DNA of 64,000 nucleotides from JAFGTX01 sp942492225. Its GTDB lineage: Bacteria; Bacillota; Clostridia; Peptostreptococcales; Acidaminobacteraceae. Numbering within the stretch: position 1 is the first letter of the stretch; each line of letters opens with the position of its first letter. The translations under genes were made by a program, and so were the position numbers. This document shows, piece by piece, positions 43,715 to 52,393 of this stretch. Under the pieces are notes generated by a model. That model was given only the letters and a program-made list of their open reading frames with translations, did no database searches and was not told where the DNA came from. The stretch is from assembly GCA_942492225.1 (NCBI GenBank), contig CALODS010000034.1:1-64000 (forward strand). The letters are read 5' to 3'.

Positions 43715-44121
43715 AATTAGGCTATAAACCATATCTGTTATGGATAATTTTAGCTGCAACAGAAGTCATCCTAAGCATTGTAAATGAATTGTTGTTTTTT
43801 AGAATGTTCACTTTTTTATACCCATTTTGTTTTGCAGGGTTATTATTATTTTTGATCCTTCGTTACACAACAAAGGATCATTATGGTCATGTTTTATTAG
43901 GTAGTCTAGTAACGCATTTTGGGTATGGCTATCTTTTTTATAGATATCAGAAAAAAATTTTTACCGACTACGCTGAAAATAATCAGCTATCAATTAATTT
44001 AAATGAATTTTTACCCTATACTATAGGTGTAACTGTTAATGTGCTACTAATTATAGTCCTTATGGCAGTTATTGGTATTGGGCTTATAATTTATAGGTTG
44101 ATAAAAAATACAACAACATAA
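43711..44121 (+). CDS. Four-helix membrane protein, unknown function
   Basis: 136 residues, ATG overlapping the stop of the Cys-rich gene (ATGA), so the two are likely translated together. Membrane helices at about 8-25, 32-50, 60-75 and 100-130. A Y-G-Y-L-F-Y-R-Y segment lies between the third and fourth. No family recognised. Confidence 0.6.
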   Translation: MKLGYKPYLLWIILAATEVILSIVNELLFFRMFTFLYPFCFAGLLLFLILRYTTKDHYGHVLLGSLVTHFGYGYLFYRYQKKIFTDYAENNQLSINLNEFLPYTIGVTVNVLLIIVLMAVIGIGLIIYRLIKNTTT

Positions 44122-44146
44122 TCAAAATAATGAACGGGAGAGTACG

Positions 44147-45853
44147 ATGATAAAATCAGCAATAGTTATAAATCAGAAAGGAATTCACGCAAGAACAGCA
44201 GCGATGATTGCTTCATATGTGTACGATCTTAAAAGAACAAAAGCGTTTGATATGTGGGTCTTATCACAAGCGGGGAATAAAATTCCTATTGGTCATGCCG
44301 TTCAAATTGCGTCTTTAGCAATAAAAAGGGGCGATATAATTCATATAGAAGCAACAGGCAAAGATGGACAGTCCGCACTTGAACTTGTCTGTCATTATAT
44401 CGAAAAGGAAATAGATAATAAAATTATTACGCTTGACGAGATTGACCGTGTGTTAGATGACAATATTATAAGAATACATTCTGAGATGAATTCATTAAAA
44501 ACCATTAAAAATCAGCTAAGTACAATACTTGATAATTTAAATGACGGTGTGTGTATGATGGATAGAAATGGCATAATCGTTTATTTAAATTCTGCTTATG
44601 AGCGAATTTTCAATGTTGACAAAACGGCAGTACTCAACAAAAATGCTCGGGAATTATTCCCAACACTTCCGAGTGTGAAGGCACTTGGTAAAATTGAGGT
44701 CGGACACAAAGAAGTATTTGAGGTAAATGGGATCAAAATTATTTCTAATGCAACGCCAATAATTAACAAGGGACAATTTGAAGGTTTTATTACTAGCTAT
44801 TCCTTGGTTGATGGTTTTACTGAAGTAATGAAACAACTCAAAATAGCAGAAGAACAAGCAAATTATTATAAGAAACAATTAGAGCAAAAAGATAATATTC
44901 ATGAAGCTTTTAAGATTATCATAGGTGAAAGTGACCAATTAAAAGATGTTCTTGCTACTTGTTCAAAAGCTGCAAGGACCTCCGCAACAGTGGTTATTAG
45001 AGGTGAATCAGGAACTGGTAAAGAATTAGTTGCCAAATCAATTCATATGGCTTCAAAACGATCAAAAAAACCAATGATCAAAATTAATTGTGCCGCTTTT
45101 CCAGAAAATCTGATAGAAAGTGAACTCTTTGGTTTTGAAAAAGGCGCATTTACAGGTGCCAATAATCGAAAACTTGGCAAGTTTGAACTTGCTGATGGTG
45201 GCACACTTTTTTTAGATGAAATAGGAGAACTTTCTCAGAATGTACAAGTTAAATTATTAAGATTTTTACAAGAGCGTGAATTTATGCGTATTGGTGGCAA
45301 TGAATTAGTGAAAGTTGATGTGCGTATTATTGCTGCAACAAATAGACATCTTGAAGAAATGTTAGAACACGGAACTTTTAGAGAGGATTTGTATTATAGA
45401 TTAAGTGTTATTCAATTGTTTGTTCCGCCCTTGCGCGATAGAATGACTGACATACCTCTACTTGCAGATTATTTTATAAATAAAATGGCGCAAAAAGAAG
45501 AGATGGATAGTAAGATTTTAACGGGCAAAGTCCTTGATATATTTTACGCCTATCAATGGCCAGGTAATATTAGAGAATTAGAAAATGTAATTATGCGTGG
45601 AATGACAATGAGTGAAGATGATAGAATTGATGTAGACATGTTACCTAAGCATATGAAAGGTATTGAAACGCCTAAGTCTAAGTCATTAATAAACGTTTAT
45701 GATGGTGAGTTTGAAACGATGGAATCCTATGATAAGGAGATTATTAGTAGAGCACTCAAAAAATATGGTTCTTACAATAAGACTGCAAAAGCTTTAGGAC
45801 TTACTCATCGTACGATATCTTTAAAAGCAAAAAAATATGGAGTAGACAGTTGA
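44147..45853 (+). CDS. Sigma-54 activator with HPr-like, PAS, AAA+ and HTH domains (predicted Dha operon regulator)
   Basis: 568 residues in four parts. Residues 1-88 are an HPr-like domain: His14 in K-G-I-H-A-R-T is kept, but the usual Ser46 site is Ile (N-K-I-P-I-G-H). Residues about 110-225 are a PAS domain. The AAA+ domain (about 260-490) has Walker A G-E-S-G-T-G-K-E (286-293) and the sigma-54 contact loop G-A-F-T-G-A (333-338), followed by D-E-I-G-E-L. A Fis-type HTH closes the protein (Y-N-K-T-A-K-A-L-G-L-T-H-R-T-I). It sits directly upstream of a sigma-54 promoter driving ptsI-HPr-dhaKLM. Likely logic (inferred): EI or phospho-HPr phosphorylates His14 when dihydroxyacetone is lacking, and this sets activator activity. 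Confidence 0.9.
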   Translation: MIKSAIVINQKGIHARTAAMIASYVYDLKRTKAFDMWVLSQAGNKIPIGHAVQIASLAIKRGDIIHIEATGKDGQSALELVCHYIEKEIDNKIITLDEIDRVLDDNIIRIHSEMNSLKTIKNQLSTILDNLNDGVCMMDRNGIIVYLNSAYERIFNVDKTAVLNKNARELFPTLPSVKALGKIEVGHKEVFEVNGIKIISNATPIINKGQFEGFITSYSLVDGFTEVMKQLKIAEEQANYYKKQLEQKDNIHEAFKIIIGESDQLKDVLATCSKAARTSATVVIRGESGTGKELVAKSIHMASKRSKKPMIKINCAAFPENLIESELFGFEKGAFTGANNRKLGKFELADGGTLFLDEIGELSQNVQVKLLRFLQEREFMRIGGNELVKVDVRIIAATNRHLEEMLEHGTFREDLYYRLSVIQLFVPPLRDRMTDIPLLADYFINKMAQKEEMDSKILTGKVLDIFYAYQWPGNIRELENVIMRGMTMSEDDRIDVDMLPKHMKGIETPKSKSLINVYDGEFETMESYDKEIISRALKKYGSYNKTAKALGLTHRTISLKAKKYGVDS

Positions 45854-45897
45854 TAATTTTTATCTAGAAGTTGATAAAAATTATCAACTTTTTTTAT
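45848..45897 (+). terminator. Strong terminator after the regulator, with a 17-bp perfect stem
   Basis: AGTTGATAATTTTTATC (45848-45864) pairs fully with 45873-45889 around an 8-base loop and is followed by eight T. The stem includes the stop codon of the regulator. Because it lies about 60-90 bases upstream of the -24 element, the same palindrome could also be an activator binding site; this is an inference from position only. Confidence 0.85.
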
Positions 45898-45934
45898 TTT
45901 AATTTTGAATTTGGCCTGAGTGCTCATTTTAATT

Positions 45935-45950
45935 TTGGCATCATACTTGC
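45935..45950 (+). promoter_or_regulatory. Sigma-54 (-24/-12) promoter of the ptsI-HPr-dhaKLM operon
   Basis: TTGGCATCATACTTGC matches the consensus TTGGCAC-N5-TTGC at nearly every position, with GG (45937-38) and GC (45949-50) ten bases apart. The predicted start is near 45962, followed by AGGAGG at 45970-45975 and the ptsI ATG at 45983. The activator gene lies immediately upstream. Confidence 0.9.
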
Positions 45951-45982
45951 AATATTGTAAAGTGCCACAAGGAGGCTAGATT

Positions 45983-47713
45983 ATGAACAGAACGATACTT
46001 TCAAAAGGAATCGGTATTGGAAAACCTTTTATATATAAAAAAAAGGAAGTAGTGATACCAAAAGATAAAGTTTTAAATAAAGCAGTCGATATAGAACGTT
46101 ATGATTGCTGTGTTAAAGAAGTAAATACTGAAATTGAGGCGCTAATACAGCAAACCTCAACTAAGAATCAAAGTGCATCGTCAGAGGTATTGAGCGCACA
46201 TCTGCTTATGTTAAATGATCCTGAGTTGAAAAGTGAGGTTTATCGTTTAATTAATGAAGATGATTTGAATGTTGTTCATGCGGTGTATCAAACTAAAATA
46301 AAGTTTATGGAAATGATGCTTGCCATTGAAGATCAGTACTTCCAAGAAAGGGCCCATGATATAGATGAAGTATGTACCCGTGTCATCAAAAAACTACTTG
46401 GTATAGTGGAACAGTCTTTAAGTGAGTTTTCTGAAGAGATGATAATCATTACAGAAGAATTATTACCAGGAGAGACGGCTACTCTGGATATTAAGCATGT
46501 AAAGGGTATTATTATGACCATTGGCGGTGCAACATCACACAGTGCGATTATTGCAAATAATCTTGGTATACCTGCTATGGTTATACCAACTATCTTTACA
46601 GAGGCAGTAGAATTTGGTGAAGTGATAATTTTAGATTGTATAGAAAATCAAGTCCATCTAAATCCAGATGCGACGGTACTTAAAAATAATATAGAGAAGA
46701 TAGCTGCATTAAAAGCATATAAAGAAGCACTTATGATTTACAAAGACACAGAAGCCAAAACCATAGATGGACGTAAAGTAGATGTATTGGCGAATATTTC
46801 AAATGAAACAGATTTGAACTTGGCGCTTGAAAATGGTGCCGAAGGTGTTGGACTATTTAGAACAGAATTTATCTATATGGACCGATCGAATTTACCAAGT
46901 GAAAATGAGCAGTTTGAAGTTTATAAAAGTATTTTACAAAAAACAAAAAATAAACCAGTCATTATTAGAACTTTTGATATTGGTGGCGACAAACAACTAG
47001 ACTACTATCCTCTACCGATAGAAGAAAATCCCTTTATGGGCTATCGAGCTATTCGCGTTTCTCTAGAAGATCGAAATCTTTTTAAGACACAGTTAAGAGC
47101 AATTTTGAGAGCGAGTGTTTATGGCACCTGCAAAATTATGTTTCCAATGATAGCTTCAATTGAAGAAGTGAGGGCTGCAAAAGCGTTTACCCATTCAATA
47201 ATGCTTGAATTAGAATCTGAAGGTATTCCATTTGATGACACTATAAAACTTGGTATCATGGTTGAAATTCCATCGGTTGCAGTTTGTGCACATCTGTATG
47301 CAAATGAAGTTGATTTCTTTAGTATCGGCACAAATGACTTAACCCAATATACACTTGCCGCAGATCGAATGAACGAGAAAGTTGCACCAATTTATAATAG
47401 TTTTAATCCTGGTGTGATTCAATTGATCCGTCATACGATTGAAAGTGGTGTTAAAGCAGGCATTGAGGTGGGTATGTGTGGTGAGATGGCAGGTGAAAGA
47501 AAAATGATTCCTTTCCTACTATCTCTAGGCATACATGAGTTATCTATGAGTGCAGGAAAAATACTCGAAGCAAAAAAAATCGTAGGCCATGTTGATTGCG
47601 ACGCGTTAAAGTTCTTACCTGATGAAATAAAAACACTCACTACAGCATTAGAAATTGAAACATTTTTAGAGAATAAAATAGAAGAGATAATGGGTAAGGA
47701 GGGAAGACAATGA
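45983..47713 (+). CDS. ptsI: PTS enzyme I (PEP-protein phosphotransferase)
   Basis: 576 residues, standard length. It takes phosphate from PEP and passes it to HPr. The phospho-His186 lies in G-G-A-T-S-H-S-A-I-I. The PEP-binding barrel shows G-A-E-G-V-G-L-F-R-T-E-F, R-T-F-D-I-G-G-D-K, F-S-I-G-T-N-D-L-T-Q-Y and the catalytic Cys region G-M-C-G-E-M-A-G. The N-terminus T-I-L-S-K-G-I-G-I-G-K-P is typical. It is the first gene of the sigma-54 operon and overlaps the HPr gene by four bases. Its presence inside a dha operon suggests an enzyme I dedicated to dihydroxyacetone phosphorylation rather than general sugar uptake. Confidence 0.95.
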   Translation: MNRTILSKGIGIGKPFIYKKKEVVIPKDKVLNKAVDIERYDCCVKEVNTEIEALIQQTSTKNQSASSEVLSAHLLMLNDPELKSEVYRLINEDDLNVVHAVYQTKIKFMEMMLAIEDQYFQERAHDIDEVCTRVIKKLLGIVEQSLSEFSEEMIIITEELLPGETATLDIKHVKGIIMTIGGATSHSAIIANNLGIPAMVIPTIFTEAVEFGEVIILDCIENQVHLNPDATVLKNNIEKIAALKAYKEALMIYKDTEAKTIDGRKVDVLANISNETDLNLALENGAEGVGLFRTEFIYMDRSNLPSENEQFEVYKSILQKTKNKPVIIRTFDIGGDKQLDYYPLPIEENPFMGYRAIRVSLEDRNLFKTQLRAILRASVYGTCKIMFPMIASIEEVRAAKAFTHSIMLELESEGIPFDDTIKLGIMVEIPSVAVCAHLYANEVDFFSIGTNDLTQYTLAADRMNEKVAPIYNSFNPGVIQLIRHTIESGVKAGIEVGMCGEMAGERKMIPFLLSLGIHELSMSAGKILEAKKIVGHVDCDALKFLPDEIKTLTTALEIETFLENKIEEIMGKEGRQ

Positions 47714-47973
47714 TTAATAAACAATTTGAATTAACCTTAGATAGTGGTATGCATGCACGACCAGCAGGATTATTTGTTAAGTCTATTGGTCCGTTAAATG
47801 CAGCAGTCACATTAGTTGCAGAGAACAAGACGATAAATGGAAAAAGTATCATGGCGATTATGTCCGCGGGTCTTAAATATGGAACACTTATTGATATTAC
47901 CTGTGATGGACCAGAAGAAGAAAAAGTAATGTCTGTTATTGAAGCATTATTTGCTGCAAATTTTAATGAGTAA
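47710..47973 (+). CDS. HPr phosphocarrier protein of the Dha phosphorelay
   Basis: 87 residues. The phospho-accepting His15 is in G-M-H-A-R-P-A-G and the regulatory Ser46 in N-G-K-S-I-M-A-I, so both classical sites are kept. It accepts phosphate from EI and hands it to DhaM. It starts inside the stop of ptsI (ATGA), which implies coupled translation and equal amounts. dhaK follows after 37 bases with its own AAAGGAGGTC site. Confidence 0.93.
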   Translation: MINKQFELTLDSGMHARPAGLFVKSIGPLNAAVTLVAENKTINGKSIMAIMSAGLKYGTLIDITCDGPEEEKVMSVIEALFAANFNE

Positions 47974-48010
47974 CATGGGGTAACCCTAAAATAAAAGGAG
48001 GTCAATTTAT

Positions 48011-49000
48011 ATGAAAAAGATTATTAACTTGCCGGAGAATATTGTTGATGAAATGTTAAAGGGAATGGTGAACGCACATCCTGAACATGTAAAACGCGTT
48101 GATGGTTTTAATGTTATTACAAGAGTATCTTCACCAACTAAAAAAGTTGCACTGATAAGTGGTGGTGGTAGTGGACATGAACCTTCTCACGGTGGCTTTG
48201 TAGGTAAAGGCATGTTAGATGGTGCTGTTGCCGGTGAAGTGTTTACCTCTCCAACACCTGATCAAGTATTTGAAGCGATTAAGGCAGTAGATGGTGGTGA
48301 AGGCGTTTTACTTGTCATAAAAAATTATACTGGCGATGTGATGAACTTTGAGATGGCAGCAGAAATGGCTGAAATGGAAGGGATTTCAGTTGATAAAGTT
48401 GTTGTAAATGATGATGTTGCAGTTGAAAATTCAACATATACAACTGGTAGACGTGGTGTTGCTGGTACAGTATTTGTTCACAAAATTGCTGGTGCTGCAG
48501 CAGAAGAAGGAAAAACATTAAGTGACGTAAAGGCAATTGCAGAAAAAGTTATTGCAAATACAAGAACAATGGGGATGAGTTTAAATCCATGTATCGTTCC
48601 AGCAGCTGGAAAAGCAAGTTTTGATCTTGGAGAAGATGAAATAGAGATGGGTCTAGGTATTCACGGTGAACCGGGAACGCATAAAGAAAAAATTTCAAAT
48701 GCAGACTCAATTGTAGACCATTTATTGGAGAAAATCTTAGCAGATTTAGATTTCACTGGTGAAGTAGCTGTTTTGGTGAATGGATTAGGGGGTACACCTT
48801 TAATGGAACTTTATATCGCCAACAGAAGAGTTGCTGAAGTATTAGAACAAAAGAATATTAAAGTGGTTAAAACTTTAGTTGGTAATTATATGACATCAAT
48901 TGAAATGCCAGGATTCTCAATTAGTTTAATAAAATTAGATGAGGAATTAAAAGGTTACTTAAACGCACAGGCGGATACACCAGCATTTACACAACTATAA
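48011..49000 (+). CDS. dhaK: Dihydroxyacetone kinase, substrate-binding subunit DhaK
   Basis: 329 residues. The substrate forms a hemiaminal bond with His218, present here exactly at codon 218 in G-L-G-I-H-G-E-P-G. The substrate pocket G-G-G-S-G-H-E-P-S-H-G-G-F-V-G and the S-P-T-P-D-Q-V loop are intact. Together with DhaL it converts dihydroxyacetone to dihydroxyacetone phosphate for glycolysis. Excellent ribosome site AAAGGAGGTC. dhaL follows after 12 bases. Confidence 0.97.
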   Translation: MKKIINLPENIVDEMLKGMVNAHPEHVKRVDGFNVITRVSSPTKKVALISGGGSGHEPSHGGFVGKGMLDGAVAGEVFTSPTPDQVFEAIKAVDGGEGVLLVIKNYTGDVMNFEMAAEMAEMEGISVDKVVVNDDVAVENSTYTTGRRGVAGTVFVHKIAGAAAEEGKTLSDVKAIAEKVIANTRTMGMSLNPCIVPAAGKASFDLGEDEIEMGLGIHGEPGTHKEKISNADSIVDHLLEKILADLDFTGEVAVLVNGLGGTPLMELYIANRRVAEVLEQKNIKVVKTLVGNYMTSIEMPGFSISLIKLDEELKGYLNAQADTPAFTQL

Positions 49001-49012
49001 AGAGGTGACAGA

Positions 49013-49648
49013 ATGGAAATCAACAAAATTATTTTAGTGGAAGCATTAAAAGCTTCTGCTAAGAATATTATAGCAGCAAAAGAATTGTTAGATGATTTAG
49101 ATCGACCGATTGGCGATTCGGATCACGGTGTCAATATGGCCAGAGGGTTTTCACTTGTATTAGAAAAATTTGAAGAGTTAGAAAACAAATCCATTTCAGA
49201 TATTTTAAATGGTATTGCTATGATACTTATTTCAAATGTTGGGGGTGCATCAGGACCTCTCTATGGAACGGCATTTATGAAAGCGGCTAAATCAACAAAA
49301 GGTAAAGAATTACTTACGGGTAGTGATCTTGTTGAAGTCTACGAATCAATTATCGATGGCATAAAAATGCGTGGTAAAGCAGAACGTGGTTGTAAGACCA
49401 TGTTAGATGCTATTATACCAGCATATGAAGCGTTTAAAGAGTCTGTAGAAAAAGATGAACCGATTAAAGTTGCACTTCAAAATGCCACAGAGGCTGCAGA
49501 AGAAGGTGTTGCCTATACGAAAACGATTATAGCCACAAAAGGCAGAGCCTCGTATTTGGGAGAGCGTAGTATTGGACATCAAGATCCAGGTGCAACTTCA
49601 AGCGCAATAATAATAAAGACGTTTTCTGATCAATTGAATAAATTATAG
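49013..49648 (+). CDS. dhaL: Dihydroxyacetone kinase, ADP-binding subunit DhaL
   Basis: 211 residues. The Mg-ADP site is seen as R-P-I-G-D-S-D-H-G-V-N-M, with the metal Asp residues, and G-G-A-S-G-P-L-Y-G-T. The C-terminal loop Y-L-G-E-R-S-I-G-H-Q-D-P-G-A-T-S-S is a DhaL hallmark. In PTS-type kinases the ADP stays bound and is rephosphorylated by DhaM. AAAGAGGTGAC precedes the ATG. Confidence 0.96.
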   Translation: MEINKIILVEALKASAKNIIAAKELLDDLDRPIGDSDHGVNMARGFSLVLEKFEELENKSISDILNGIAMILISNVGGASGPLYGTAFMKAAKSTKGKELLTGSDLVEVYESIIDGIKMRGKAERGCKTMLDAIIPAYEAFKESVEKDEPIKVALQNATEAAEEGVAYTKTIIATKGRASYLGERSIGHQDPGATSSAIIIKTFSDQLNKL

Positions 49649-49659
49649 GGAGGATACTT

Positions 49660-50055
49660 ATGGTAGGAATTGTAGTTGTCTCTCATAGTTTTCAATTGGC
49701 AGAAGAAACGATTAAGTTGTCACTCCAAATGGCACAATCAGAAATATTGATATTGAATGCTGGAGGGACAGCAGAAAATGAGTTTGGAACAGATCCAATG
49801 AAAATAATGAATGCAATACAAAGTGTTACATCAGAAGAAGGGATTGTTATCCTTCTAGATATTGGTAGCGCAGTAATGAGTGCAGAAATGGCCATTGAAA
49901 TGTCAGGTTGTGACGTTGATAAAGTCAAAATTGCAAATGCCGCTCTTGTAGAAGGTTGTCTTGCAGCAGTAACCTCTGCATCGATTGGTATGTCTTTAGA
50001 TGAAGTTGTTACAGCCGCAGAAGAGGCATTATTGTATCCCAAAATAACACGATAA
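49660..50055 (+). CDS. dhaM: PTS-dependent dihydroxyacetone kinase phosphotransferase subunit DhaM (EIIA domain only)
   Basis: 131 residues, the short form made of just the mannose-type EIIA domain. The phospho-His9 is in V-V-V-S-H-S and the conserved L-N-A-G-G-T, L-L-D-I-G-S-A and A-L-V-E-G motifs follow. In enterobacteria DhaM carries its own HPr and partial EI domains; here those roles are supplied by separate HPr and EI genes in the same operon. A terminator follows directly. Confidence 0.94.
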   Translation: MVGIVVVSHSFQLAEETIKLSLQMAQSEILILNAGGTAENEFGTDPMKIMNAIQSVTSEEGIVILLDIGSAVMSAEMAIEMSGCDVDKVKIANAALVEGCLAAVTSASIGMSLDEVVTAAEEALLYPKITR

Positions 50056-50060
50056 GTAAT

Positions 50061-50090
50061 AAAAGACCTTAGAAATAAGGTCTTTTTATT
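50061..50090 (+). terminator. Terminator of the pts-dha operon
   Basis: AAAAGACCTTA (50061-50071), loop GAAA, TAAGGTCTTTTT (50076-50087), perfect 11-bp stem with a T-run, six bases after the dhaM stop. Confidence 0.9.
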
Positions 50091-50150
50091 ATGATTTATG
50101 CTATTCTAATAATAAGTTGAAAGACAAAAAATTAGAATGAGAGGTCAAAA

Positions 50151-50717
50151 ATGATAGTAGTAGAACCTTTAAAACCTGTAATATTCGATGACATCAGCAA
50201 ATTTGGTTTTAATGGATTTAAAACCAATAAGATTTATACTTTAGAAGAAAAAATAAGTGAAACTGGGATTATATTTGATTTAAAATTAAATAATCTAGAA
50301 TCAACATACATAAAAGAATGGCAGTTAACAAATGCATCAATCCTATCAATGAATCAATTATTAGAAGAACAATGTTCGTTTGGTGCCTATAGCGAGGGTA
50401 ATTTAATTGGATTTATTCAGACTACTTCTATTGAATGGAATAATAGTTTGTGGATTGAAAACATAAGGGTTGCAGAGTCTTTTAGGGGATTTGGCATTGG
50501 TCAAAAATTATTAGATACAATTGAAGTATACGCAAGAGAAAATAATTTTAGGCTAATTGGTCTTGAAGTAATGGGGTCAAATGTACCTGCTATAGAATTA
50601 TATAAGAAACATAAATTTATAATTGATGGATTTGATAGAAGTCATTATCCTACAAGAATTGGTGCTCAAAAGGAGTTTGCAATTTTCATGAAAAAATATT
50701 TATCTGATCTTGTTTAA
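50151..50717 (+). CDS. GNAT-family N-acetyltransferase
   Basis: 188 residues. The GNAT core lies in the C-terminal two thirds: I-R-V-A-E-S-F-R-G-F-G-I-G-Q-K-L-L (about 102-118), then G-S-N-V-P-A-I-E-L-Y-K-K-H-K-F. The N-terminal 60 residues are an extra beta-rich region of the type seen in streptothricin acetyltransferase relatives. AGAGGTC precedes the ATG. Confidence 0.83.
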   Translation: MIVVEPLKPVIFDDISKFGFNGFKTNKIYTLEEKISETGIIFDLKLNNLESTYIKEWQLTNASILSMNQLLEEQCSFGAYSEGNLIGFIQTTSIEWNNSLWIENIRVAESFRGFGIGQKLLDTIEVYARENNFRLIGLEVMGSNVPAIELYKKHKFIIDGFDRSHYPTRIGAQKEFAIFMKKYLSDLV

Positions 50718-50763
50718 TTAAACCACCTATAATTGGGTATTAATAAAATAAGAGGTGAGTCCA

Positions 50764-50937
50764 ATGAAAAAAACAAATAAGCTTCTTGAAATGAAAACGG
50801 ACACAAATAGCGAAAAAACTGAAAAAGAAAAAAGAAAAGAAGCGTTTCTCAAAACAGTCGAAAGTAAAATAAAGAAAAGTGAAAAAGAAATTTGGTTTGT
50901 TCCAAATCATGACCATTTAATGGATAAAACTAAGTAA
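50764..50937 (+). CDS. Small highly charged protein
   Basis: 57 residues from ATG 50764 with AGAGGTGAG 6 bases ahead. Extremely Lys/Glu-rich (E-K-T-E-K-E-K-R-K-E), probably one long helix, with a short C-terminal part W-F-V-P-N-H-D-H. No family recognised. Its own terminator follows, so it is a one-gene unit. Confidence 0.6.
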   Translation: MKKTNKLLEMKTDTNSEKTEKEKRKEAFLKTVESKIKKSEKEIWFVPNHDHLMDKTK

Positions 50938-50966
50938 GGCTTCCTAGTTTTTGGAAGCTTTTTTTT
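50937..50966 (+). terminator. Intrinsic terminator
   Basis: AGGCTTCC and GGAAGCTT form a stem (one G-T pair) around TAGTTTTT, followed by a run of eight T at the stop of the small charged protein. Confidence 0.85.
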
Positions 50967-51055
50967 AATGGTTTTATAATATTATTGTTTAATAAAAGTG
51001 ATTATAATAAATAAAGTGAGTAACTATTTTAATATTTTTAAGTGAGGTTATAATA

Positions 51056-51673
51056 ATGCGCGATCAGAATGATGAAACAATAATGTGTATGGACGATGTT
51101 TTAAATATGCTGGATACATTATTAGAGAGAGAAGACAGACAGTTCTGGGATGAATTTTGGAAAGATAAAGAAAAACCCATTCCTTTTTTTGTGGATCTTC
51201 CAGATGAAAATTTAATACAGTACCTTAATAAGGATATGATAACAGTAGGAAAAGTTATAGACGTAGGCTGTGGAAATGGCAGAAATTCGCGTTATCTTGC
51301 GTCAAAAGGGTTTGAAGTTGAAGCCATTGATTATTCGAAAGAGTCAATAGAATGGGCTGTTGAAGCAACTGGTACAGAATATGATATTGATTATATTCAC
51401 GCTTCTGTATTTGATATTAAAAAATCACAAGGTGATTATGATTTTATCTATGACAGCGGATGCTTGCATCACATTAAACCCCATAGAAGGCCACAATATT
51501 TGAAGAAAATGTGCACTTTACTTAAACCAGGGGGATATTTTGGATTAGTGTGCTTTAATGCAAGTGGCGCGACAACATTTTCAGATCATGACATATATAA
51601 TCAAACATGTCTGGTGGGATGGGCTATACAGAAGAAAAACTTAAGAAGGTATTGGTTCCGTTTTTTGAAATAA
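51056..51673 (+). CDS. Class I SAM-dependent methyltransferase, C-terminus frameshifted
   Basis: 205 residues in this frame. The N-terminus R-Q-F-W-D-E-F-W is a family feature and the SAM motif I is V-I-D-V-G-C-G-N-G-R (67-76). S-G-C-L-H-H-I-K-P-H-R-R (about 140) is motif IV/post-motif of thiopurine-methyltransferase-like enzymes. After D-I-Y-N-Q-T the reading leaves the family. The correct continuation, G-G-M-G-Y-T-E-E-K-L-K-K, is one frame away and runs to TAA at 51768. A single-base indel near 51605-51615 explains it. Small-molecule substrate unknown. Confidence 0.8.
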   Translation: MRDQNDETIMCMDDVLNMLDTLLEREDRQFWDEFWKDKEKPIPFFVDLPDENLIQYLNKDMITVGKVIDVGCGNGRNSRYLASKGFEVEAIDYSKESIEWAVEATGTEYDIDYIHASVFDIKKSQGDYDFIYDSGCLHHIKPHRRPQYLKKMCTLLKPGGYFGLVCFNASGATTFSDHDIYNQTCLVGWAIQKKNLRRYWFRFLK

Positions 51674-51768
51674 TTGAATTTAGGGAAATGGAACAAGGAA
51701 AAGAAAACGAATCATTTGGGTTACCAACATTATGGAGCGTTTTGTTAAAAAAGGCAGAACATCACTAA
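51616..51768 (+). pseudogene. Out-of-frame end of the methyltransferase gene
   Basis: From about 51616 the shifted frame reads G-M-G-Y-T-E-E-K-L-K-K-V-L, then F-F-E-I-I-E-F-R-E-M-E and F-G-L-P-T-L-W-S-V-L-L. This is the usual last part of this methyltransferase family (strands 6-7), up to TAA 51768. It has no start of its own. Confidence 0.7.
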
Positions 51769-51798
51769 GTAAGATTTAAATTGAAAGGTGGCAAGAGA

Positions 51799-52323
51799 AT
51801 GTCTTATAAACAACGTCTTTTTGTTATAGCGGTTGTTATAGCGATTGTTGGTTACGGCCTAATGCAAAGTGATAATCAAATACTCGAATGTTATATATTA
51901 CGGACTGAGGATGGTGTAAATTTTAGTAAAGATCAAGTGCCTGTATTTACAAATAATGATATTGCATCATATGATCCAGTAAAAAAAGAATACATCTTCA
52001 AGAAGACTTTTAAGGAAAAAATTGAGAATGACAAACTCATGTCGATAAACTATCGTAACTCCAACAACGAACTTATTTTGCGTGAGGATTACTGGTTAGA
52101 AGGGATAAGTTCTTTAGGTGCAAGATATCCGGATCGTTTTATTATTTTAATCGACGGCGAAAAAGTCATAGATGGTTATTTTGAGACACCTGCATATATG
52201 TCTTATTTACCTCCAGGTAAGTTTATTAGAACCACTGAAAAAGGGATACAAATTGTTGACGGATATGATGAATCCTCATTGTCTATGGATGATGTCATAG
52301 AGGTCTATTTTGAAAAAAATTAA
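51799..52323 (+). CDS. Exported or membrane-anchored hypothetical protein
   Basis: 174 residues from ATG 51799 (AAAGGTGG ahead). A single N-terminal hydrophobic helix (6-20) anchors it. The outside part is mixed alpha/beta with E-G-I-S-S-L-G-A-R-Y-P-D-R-F-I-I-L-I-D-G near the middle. No family recognised. Confidence 0.6.
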   Translation: MSYKQRLFVIAVVIAIVGYGLMQSDNQILECYILRTEDGVNFSKDQVPVFTNNDIASYDPVKKEYIFKKTFKEKIENDKLMSINYRNSNNELILREDYWLEGISSLGARYPDRFIILIDGEKVIDGYFETPAYMSYLPPGKFIRTTEKGIQIVDGYDESSLSMDDVIEVYFEKN

Positions 52324-52393
52324 GAAATTATAGCCTAAATGCCGATACTATATAATGAAAGAACATCATATTTCATTCAAGGAGGGATGTAAA

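Noticed and set aside
32000..44000. Integron-like gene cassette array
   Set aside because: Small genes on one strand with hairpins between them suggested cassettes, but the hairpins are ordinary terminators of differing sequence and no attC-like conserved boxes or integrase were found.
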